A stretch of 21,214 nt of DNA from Bordetella parapertussis (GTDB lineage: Bacteria > Pseudomonadota > Gammaproteobacteria > Burkholderiales > Burkholderiaceae_D), in contig CAMCXB010000040.1 of the NCBI GenBank assembly GCA_945883145.1, forward strand, positions 1-21,214, given 5' to 3'. The notes under the pieces were generated by a model. It was not told where the DNA came from and did not search any database. It saw nothing but the letters and a program-made list of their open reading frames with translations. The number at the start of each line of letters is the position of its first letter. The first letter of the stretch is position 1. The translations under genes were made by a program, and so were the position numbers. Positions 15,393-21,214 of the stretch are shown in pieces.

Positions 15393-17384
15393 ATGGCAAC
15401 TAAAAAATCTGAGTACAGCGAATCATCCATACGCGTTCTAAAAGGACTGGAACCGGTCAAACAAAGACCGGGTATGTATACCCGCACTGAAAATCCACTG
15501 CATATTATTCAAGAAGTGATTGATAACGCTTCCGATGAAGCCCTTGGTGGTTATGGCAAAAACATTATCGTCACCATGAATGCGGATGGTAGCGTTAGCG
15601 TGGAAGATGATGGACGCGGCATTCCAGTCGGCTTACATCCAGAAGAAAAAGTACCGACTGTGGAAATCGTTTTCACACGTTTGCATGCAGGCGGCAAATT
15701 CGATAAAGGTTCTGGTGGTGCTTATGCTTTCTCGGGTGGTTTACATGGTGTAGGTGTGTCTGTCACCAATGCACTCGCATCAAAACTAGAAATTACCGTT
15801 TGGCGCAAAGATGAAAAAGGCAATGGTGTGCATCAACTCACTTTTGCTGATGGTAATGTCATCTCTAAACTGAAATCACGCGCTGCCGGTAAAGAAGATA
15901 AAAAATCAGGCACACGTGTCACTGTTTGGCCTAATCCAAAATATTTTGATTCTGCAGTTATTCCACTGCCAGATTTACTACGCTTACTTCGCTCTAAAGC
16001 AGTACTCCTACCTGGCGTTAAAGTCACCTACCATCACGCAAAAAGTGGTGACACCCAAGTGTGGGAATATGCACAAGGCTTACGTGGCTATTTAAATGAA
16101 CAACTTGCACAAAGCTCGGGCTCACAATTATTAGTACCTTTGTTTGAAGGTGAAGAATACGCAAAAGCGGATGCAGATGGATTTGCAGAAGGTGAAGGCG
16201 CAGCATGGGTAGTGGCATGGACTGAAGATGGTAATGTCGTACGCGAGTCGTATGTGAATTTGATTCCTACACCTGCAGGTGGTACACATGAATCCGGTTT
16301 GCGTGAAGGTTTATTTGGCGCAGTAAAAAGTTTTGTGGAAATGCATTCACTCTTACCCAAAGGTGTAAAACTGTTACCTGAAGATGTGTTTGCACGTACC
16401 TCCTTCGTGTTGTCAGCCAAAGTACTTGATCCACAATTTCAAGGTCAAATTAAAGAACGTTTGAATTCACGTGATGCTGTACGTTTGGTTGCAGGTTATT
16501 CACGTAGCTCACTCGAGTTATGGTTGAATCAGCATGTAGATCACGGCAAAAAAATTGCTGAGCTTGTGATTCGCCAAGCGCAAAGCCGCTTACGTTCTGC
16601 GCAAAAAGTAGAGAAACGTAAATCCTCTGGTGTGGCAGTGTTACCAGGCAAACTCACAGATTGTGAATCCACTGATTTAACGCGCAATGAAATCTTTTTA
16701 GTTGAGGGTGACTCAGCCGGTGGCTCTGCAAAAATGGGACGCGATAAAGAATTTCAAGCGATCTTGCCTTTACGCGGCAAAGTTTTAAATTCTTGGGAAA
16801 CAGAACGCGATCGTTTATTTGCCAACAATGAGATTCACGACATTGCCGTTGCGATTGGTGTCGATCCTCACAGCAAAAACGATAACCCAGATCTATCTGG
16901 TTTGCGTTATGGTCGTATTTGTATCTTGTCTGATGCTGACGTAGATGGCTCGCACATTCAAGTATTGCTACTCACTTTGTTCTTCCGTCACTTCCCTAAG
17001 CTGATTGAACAAGGTCATATTCATATTGCACGTCCGCCTCTATATCGTGTTGATGCACCAGCACGTGGGAAAAAACCTGCACAAAAAATCTATGCCTTAG
17101 ATAACGGTGAATTAACTGCGATTGAAGACAAACTCAGAAAAGATGGTGTGAAAGAAAATGGCTGGAGCATTGCCCGCTTCAAAGGCTTGGGTGAAATGAA
17201 TGCAGAACAGTTATGGGAAACCACTATGAATCCTGATACACGCAGATTACTTCCCGTCGCACTCGGTGAATTTAATCAGGCTGCATCGGAAGCGCGCTTT
17301 ACTATGCTGATGGGTAAAGGTGAAGCTGCAGCACGACGCAACTGGTTAGAAGAACATGGCAATGAAGTTGAAGCCGATATTTAA
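15393..17384 (+). CDS. parE: DNA topoisomerase IV subunit B
   Basis: A 663-residue ATPase subunit of topoisomerase IV, which decatenates daughter chromosomes. The GHKL ATPase site has EVIDNASDEA (Glu41 base, Asn45), EDDGRGIPV (Asp73) and the ATP-lid GGLHGVGVSVTNAL. The transducer Lys is in QGQIKERL. The Toprim domain shows EGDSAGGSAK starting at Glu438 and LSDADVDGSH with Asp514, 516 and 518 for Mg2+. The C-terminal FKGLGEMNAEQLWETTM is standard. The gene lacks the long insert of large GyrB proteins, and parC follows 72 bases downstream, which decides ParE over GyrB. The ATG at 15393 has no clear ribosome-binding site. Confidence 0.95.
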   Translation: MATKKSEYSESSIRVLKGLEPVKQRPGMYTRTENPLHIIQEVIDNASDEALGGYGKNIIVTMNADGSVSVEDDGRGIPVGLHPEEKVPTVEIVFTRLHAGGKFDKGSGGAYAFSGGLHGVGVSVTNALASKLEITVWRKDEKGNGVHQLTFADGNVISKLKSRAAGKEDKKSGTRVTVWPNPKYFDSAVIPLPDLLRLLRSKAVLLPGVKVTYHHAKSGDTQVWEYAQGLRGYLNEQLAQSSGSQLLVPLFEGEEYAKADADGFAEGEGAAWVVAWTEDGNVVRESYVNLIPTPAGGTHESGLREGLFGAVKSFVEMHSLLPKGVKLLPEDVFARTSFVLSAKVLDPQFQGQIKERLNSRDAVRLVAGYSRSSLELWLNQHVDHGKKIAELVIRQAQSRLRSAQKVEKRKSSGVAVLPGKLTDCESTDLTRNEIFLVEGDSAGGSAKMGRDKEFQAILPLRGKVLNSWETERDRLFANNEIHDIAVAIGVDPHSKNDNPDLSGLRYGRICILSDADVDGSHIQVLLLTLFFRHFPKLIEQGHIHIARPPLYRVDAPARGKKPAQKIYALDNGELTAIEDKLRKDGVKENGWSIARFKGLGEMNAEQLWETTMNPDTRRLLPVALGEFNQAASEARFTMLMGKGEAAARRNWLEEHGNEVEADI

Positions 17385-17398
17385 AGCTTAGCAAGGAC

Positions 17399-17428
17399 GA
17401 TGCATCTCACTCTCAGTGACGTTGCATC
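17399..17428 (+). repeat. Stem-loop in the parE-parC intergenic gap
   Basis: GATGCA pairs with TGCATC, and inside it TCACT pairs with AGTGA around a CTC loop, with a small 2/3-base internal loop between the stems. It fills nearly half of the 72-base gap and has no T-tract after it. A role in RNA processing or in tuning ParC output is possible. Confidence 0.5.
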
Positions 17429-17456
17429 ACTTTAAAAAATTAAAGAACACATAATT

Positions 17457-19775
17457 ATGAGCGATCAAACTACTCTCTTATCTCCTGCAGCTGATGATGG
17501 CGCTGAATCACTCACGCTATCAACTTTTGCTGAGCGTGCTTATCTTGACTATGCCATCTCTGTTGTTAAAGGACGTGCACTGCCTGATGTGTGTGATGGC
17601 CAAAAGCCAGTTCAACGCCGCATCCTTTATGCAATGGATCAATTGCGACTCGACTCGACTGCCAAACCACGTAAATCTGCTGCTGTTGTCGGTGATGTAC
17701 TCGGCAAGTTACATCCACATGGTGATCAGTCGGTGTATGACGCTATGGTGCGTATGGCACAAGATTTTTCATTACGCTATCCATTGATTGATGGTCATGG
17801 AAATTTTGGATCACGTGATGGCGATGGTGCCGCAGCGATGCGTTATACCGAAGCACGTCTGACGCCGATCTCAACATTACTACTCGATGAAATCGATATG
17901 GGCACGGTGGATTTTCAGCCCAACTATGATGGATCGACCCAAGAACCACGCTTATTACCTGGTCGCTTGCCGTTTGTTTTATTAAATGGTGCGTCAGGTA
18001 TTGCTGTTGGTATGGCGACAGAAATACCTTCACATAATTTAACGGAAGTCGCTAAAGCAGCAGTTGCGATGATACGCAATCCAAAAATCTCGCATGATGA
18101 ATTAATGTCGCATATACCTGGACCAGATTTTCCAGGTGGTGGCCAAATCATTACGCCACCTGCCTCACTGTCTGAAATTTATTTAGCAGGTCGTGGCAGT
18201 ATTAAAGTACGTGCATGTTGGAAAATTGAAGACATGGCGCGTGGTCAATGGCAGTTAGTAGTCACTGAATTACCACCTGGTGTCTCCTCACAAAAAATTC
18301 TAGAAGAGATAGAAGAACTCACTAATCCTAAAATTAAGCTAGGTAAGAAAAGCTTATCACCTGATCAACTCGCGAATAAACAAACCATACTCGCCATGTT
18401 AGACACAGTGCGTGATGAATCAGGACGTGAAGCACCAGTACGTTTAGTGTTTGAACCTAAAACACGCAATCAAGATCAAGATGAATTTAGCAATCTCTTG
18501 TTAGCGCACACTTCATTAGAAACCAGTGTCGGTGTGAATCTAGTGATGATAGGTTCAGATGGCAAACCCCGTCAAAAAGCTTTAGGCGATATTATTTTTG
18601 AATGGATAGGTTTCCGCTTCCAGACCGTCACCCGTCGTACACAACATCGCTTAAGTAAAGTTGATGATCGTATTCATATTTTAGAAGGTCGTCAGACAGT
18701 TCTCTTGAATATTGATAAGGTCATTAAAATCATTCGTGAATCTGATGAACCTAAAGAAGCCTTAATCAAGGCCTTTAAACTATCAGATAGACAAGCTGAA
18801 GATATTTTAGAAATTCGTCTGCGTCAGTTAGCGCGACTTGAAGCTATCAAGATCAAGCAAGAATTAAAAGAGCTCAAGGAAGAAAAAGCAACGCTACAAG
18901 ATTTGCTCGACAATCCTGCTTCGATGAAAAAATTGCTCATCAAAGAAATTGAAGGTGATGCAAAATTATATGGCGATGCACGCCGCACTTTAATTGAAGA
19001 AGCGGAACGTGCTGTGGCTGAACAAAAACTCATCGACGATCCTGTTACCGTCATCATTTCACAAAAAGGCTGGGTACGTTCCCGTAATGGTCATGGCCAT
19101 GATGCACAACAATTTAGCTTTAAGACCGGTGATGGTTTATATGGCGCCTTTGAATGTCGCACTACAGATCATGTATTAGCATTTGGCTCTAATGGTCGTG
19201 TGTATTCCATCTCAGTCGCACAACTCCCTGGTGCGCGTGGCGATGGTGTACCACTGACGACTTTTGTAGAAGTAGAAACAGGTACACGACTCGTCAGTTA
19301 TTTTGCTGGCACTGCTGACACACAATTAATGCTGTCATCAACTGGTGGTTATGGTTTCTCTGCTAAAGCTGGCGATATGATTAGTCGTCAAAAAGGTGGT
19401 AAATCTTTCATGAGTATGGATGCAGAACATGAACCACTAATGCCACGTGTAATTGCAAAAAATGCGAATACATTAGTTTGCTTATCTGAAAATGGCCGTG
19501 CACTCGTATTTGGTATGGATGAAATCAAAACACAAGCTAGTGGTGGTCGTGGTGTGATTTTGATGGATTTAGATAAAAATGAAAAACTACTTGCGGCTGA
19601 ACCTATCAATAGAAAATCGGGTGTACTTGTTTCAGGCTTAAGCAGTCGCGCAGGTAAACCGCAAGAAGTTGAATTAGTTGGACCTGATCTTTCGTACCAT
19701 AACGGTACACGTGCTCGTAAAGGTAAACTCTTAGCAACACGTATGAAGGCAAATCGTCTTCAAGCAAAAGGCTAA
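17457..19775 (+). CDS. parC: DNA topoisomerase IV subunit A
   Basis: A 772-residue DNA-cleaving subunit of topoisomerase IV, partner of the ParE encoded just upstream. The start FAERAYLDYAISVVKGRALPDVCDGQKPVQRRILYAM is typical of ParC. The catalytic tyrosine is Tyr130 in AAMRYTEARL. In the quinolone-determining region the sequence is HPHGDQSVYDAM: Gln91 replaces E. coli Ser80 and Asp95 replaces Glu84. A long coiled-coil stretch (about 455-500, rich in KELKEEKA) leads to the C-gate and then a C-terminal beta-pinwheel of about 250 residues. Length compares with 752 in E. coli. The ATG at 17457 is preceded by AAAGA at a rather long distance. A long hairpin follows the stop codon. Confidence 0.95.
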   Translation: MSDQTTLLSPAADDGAESLTLSTFAERAYLDYAISVVKGRALPDVCDGQKPVQRRILYAMDQLRLDSTAKPRKSAAVVGDVLGKLHPHGDQSVYDAMVRMAQDFSLRYPLIDGHGNFGSRDGDGAAAMRYTEARLTPISTLLLDEIDMGTVDFQPNYDGSTQEPRLLPGRLPFVLLNGASGIAVGMATEIPSHNLTEVAKAAVAMIRNPKISHDELMSHIPGPDFPGGGQIITPPASLSEIYLAGRGSIKVRACWKIEDMARGQWQLVVTELPPGVSSQKILEEIEELTNPKIKLGKKSLSPDQLANKQTILAMLDTVRDESGREAPVRLVFEPKTRNQDQDEFSNLLLAHTSLETSVGVNLVMIGSDGKPRQKALGDIIFEWIGFRFQTVTRRTQHRLSKVDDRIHILEGRQTVLLNIDKVIKIIRESDEPKEALIKAFKLSDRQAEDILEIRLRQLARLEAIKIKQELKELKEEKATLQDLLDNPASMKKLLIKEIEGDAKLYGDARRTLIEEAERAVAEQKLIDDPVTVIISQKGWVRSRNGHGHDAQQFSFKTGDGLYGAFECRTTDHVLAFGSNGRVYSISVAQLPGARGDGVPLTTFVEVETGTRLVSYFAGTADTQLMLSSTGGYGFSAKAGDMISRQKGGKSFMSMDAEHEPLMPRVIAKNANTLVCLSENGRALVFGMDEIKTQASGGRGVILMDLDKNEKLLAAEPINRKSGVLVSGLSSRAGKPQEVELVGPDLSYHNGTRARKGKLLATRMKANRLQAKG

Positions 19776-19790
19776 GTATTTGCTGCAAAA

Positions 19791-19836
19791 ATGAAGTTGC
19801 AAGATCAGGCTATCTAAACTGATCTTGCAAATTCAT
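19791..19836 (+). repeat. Long near-perfect hairpin after parC
   Basis: TTGCAAGATCAG and CTGATCTTGCAA form a perfect 12-bp stem with a 10-base loop. One mismatch outward, ATGAA and TTCAT add five more pairs. No T-run follows directly; a TTTTT lies about 18 bases later. It most likely ends or stabilises the parE-parC transcript. Confidence 0.6.
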
Positions 19837-19992
19837 CATCCTACCCTTAATTTTTCTTCACAACTGCGTCCATTTTCATTTCTTATGAAATGCTTAATTC
19901 GCGCATTTTCCTGCCTCACTCTGCATTAGTTCACTAGCTTTAAACAAACTCAACTTCTAGAATGTTTGTTTCCATCTTGAACGTGATGTGCA

Positions 19993-21144
19993 GTGAAACA
20001 CCTCTCAACTTCTCACATTTTTTTCCTCATTCTGACTTGGATGATGTTGTCTTGTTATTCTAATCAAGCTAATGCCAGCAAGTTGGATACAGCGCTACAA
20101 GAAAAAATCATGATGCTTGCGGTGACAGCGTCAGAACAAGAGTTTGAACTTGAAACGACGTTGTTTACTCCGCCGGGTGATGGACCGTTTCCAGTTCTAC
20201 TCATGAATCATGGTAAAGAGCGCGGCAATCCACGCCATCAAGTGCGTGATCGATTTTTAGCAATGAGTCGTGAATTCGTAAAACGCGGCTATGCAGTTGT
20301 GATTCCTATGCGCCGAGGTTTTTCACAATCTAGTGGTGTTCATAAAAATTTTGGTTGTGATTTGAAGTTAGCCGGTCAAACACAAGCTGATGACATACAA
20401 GCTGTATTAACTGCTTTAAAAAAACAGAGTTGGGTCGATGCAGAACATATTGTGATTGCAGGTCAATCTTATGGAGGTCTAGCTACCCTCGCATTGGGTA
20501 CACGCCAAATAGCGGGAGTACGGGGATTATTAAATTTTGCAGGCGGCCTAAGAATTGATGATAGCTCGTGCAACTGGCGTGCTGAATTGCGTGCTGCTTT
20601 TGCTGACTATGGAAAAAAAACGAATTTACCTAGCTTATGGTTTTATGGCGCCAATGATAGTTACTTTAATCCGCGCTTAGTCTCTGAACTCATACAGTCT
20701 TATTCAACATCGGGAGAACATGCTCAACTCGTGAGCTTTGGTGATTTTAAATCCGATGCCCACAGCATGATTAGTAGTGCACAAAGCATTCCTATTTGGT
20801 GGCCGCAGACTGCTGCATTTTTAGAGCGTATAGGTATGTCAACCACAGAGACAGTGACATTAGCACCGAGTGTTCAAGCCATGAATAGTCATTATGCTGA
20901 GCTTGAAAATGCCGCAGCCGTGCCCTATGTGTCACAAACAGGTCGAACCGCCTATCAAGTATTTTTAAAAAAATCTCTCCCACGTGCATTCGCTATTTCA
21001 CTCAACGGTGCTTGGAGTTGGGCTGAAGAAGGTGATGATCCTGCTAACCGTGCTTTAGAAGCTTGTGAAAAGCGTAGTAAAAAAAGTTGTCAACTCTACG
21101 CCTTAGATAATGATGTGGTGTGGCAGGCTAACAATATGCATTAA
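19993..21144 (+). CDS. Exported alpha/beta hydrolase with C-terminal extension
   Basis: A 383-residue hydrolase of the dienelactone hydrolase/acyl-peptidase-like fold. The start is GTG at 19993. The N-terminus has a hydrophobic segment with a lipobox-like MLSC (Cys21), and NQANA just after would suit signal peptidase I, so it is either a lipoprotein or a secreted protein. The hydrolase part contains GQSYGG with nucleophile Ser159, Asp222 in GANDSYF and His257 in SDAHSM, completing a plausible triad; NHGKERGNP (72-80) is a likely oxyanion-hole region. After about residue 300 comes an extra segment of about 75 residues with YQVFLKKSLPRAFAIS, NGAWSWA and two cysteines (358, 366) before QLYALDNDVVW. 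The substrate is unknown. It stands alone 217 bases after parC. Confidence 0.85.
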   Translation: MKHLSTSHIFFLILTWMMLSCYSNQANASKLDTALQEKIMMLAVTASEQEFELETTLFTPPGDGPFPVLLMNHGKERGNPRHQVRDRFLAMSREFVKRGYAVVIPMRRGFSQSSGVHKNFGCDLKLAGQTQADDIQAVLTALKKQSWVDAEHIVIAGQSYGGLATLALGTRQIAGVRGLLNFAGGLRIDDSSCNWRAELRAAFADYGKKTNLPSLWFYGANDSYFNPRLVSELIQSYSTSGEHAQLVSFGDFKSDAHSMISSAQSIPIWWPQTAAFLERIGMSTTETVTLAPSVQAMNSHYAELENAAAVPYVSQTGRTAYQVFLKKSLPRAFAISLNGAWSWAEEGDDPANRALEACEKRSKKSCQLYALDNDVVWQANNMH

Positions 21145-21214
21145 TCTTGATAGAAAAATTGATGCGCATTACGGGTTGTGAATGACTGTGTCTGATGGCA
21201 GCAGATTTAAGGCT

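Noticed and set aside
15393..17384. GyrB instead of ParE
   Set aside because: The domain set is shared, but the length, lack of the GyrB insert and the adjacent parC favour ParE.
21182..21214. Possible start of a further gene at the right edge (ATG, open to the end)
   Set aside because: Only 11 codons are visible, without a ribosome-binding site; the opposite strand is open too, so neither can be chosen.

Overview
The window looks like chromosome of a betaproteobacterium, probably Burkholderiales, with unusually AT-rich DNA for that group. Three things point there: the rnfB-nth-DUF1841 gene order, an intracellular PHB depolymerase very close to the Cupriavidus PhaZ1 type, and a ParC whose quinolone-determining region has the Gln/Asp pattern I recall from Burkholderiales. 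I cannot name a genus. No tRNA, rRNA, insertion sequence, phage gene or CRISPR array is visible; it reads as ordinary chromosome with one accessory-looking block, a copper-uptake cluster.

Layout. Positions 2-2835 (+) hold the 3' part of a type II sulfide:quinone oxidoreductase gene and a SulP anion transporter with a STAS domain. Glutaryl-CoA dehydrogenase (4054-2876, -) converges on them across a small terminator. From 8591 down to 4305 (-) lies a copper cluster: a DUF2946 leader protein, a PCuAC periplasmic copper chaperone, a TonB-dependent receptor, a YcnI/DUF1775 copper-binding protein and a small exported copper-uptake-associated protein. A gene-free AT-rich stretch of 448 bases separates this from phaZ (9040-10275, +), which ends in a strong terminator.

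Next come rnfB, nth and a DUF1841 gene (10382-12188, +), tightly packed. They end in a bidirectional terminator shared with two small periplasmic c-type cytochromes (12940-12257, -). Diverging from the cytochromes are a MoxR AAA+ ATPase and its CoxE-like VWA partner (13223-15270, +), then parE and parC (15393-19775, +) and an exported alpha/beta hydrolase with an unusual C-terminal extension (19993-21144, +).

How genes work together. The copper proteins form a plausible path from outer-membrane entry (TonB receptor) through periplasmic binding (YcnI, PCuAC, the His-tailed small protein) to cuproenzymes such as cytochrome oxidase. DUF2946 lies upstream, where a related protein in Bordetella acts as a copper-responsive leader ORF. 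SQR feeds electrons from sulfide into the quinone pool and SulP may move the sulfur oxyanion. MoxR and the VWA protein form a chaperone-type pair of unknown target. ParE and ParC form topoisomerase IV. The most interesting item is the copper cluster with its possible cis-acting leader; no wholly unknown system is evident.
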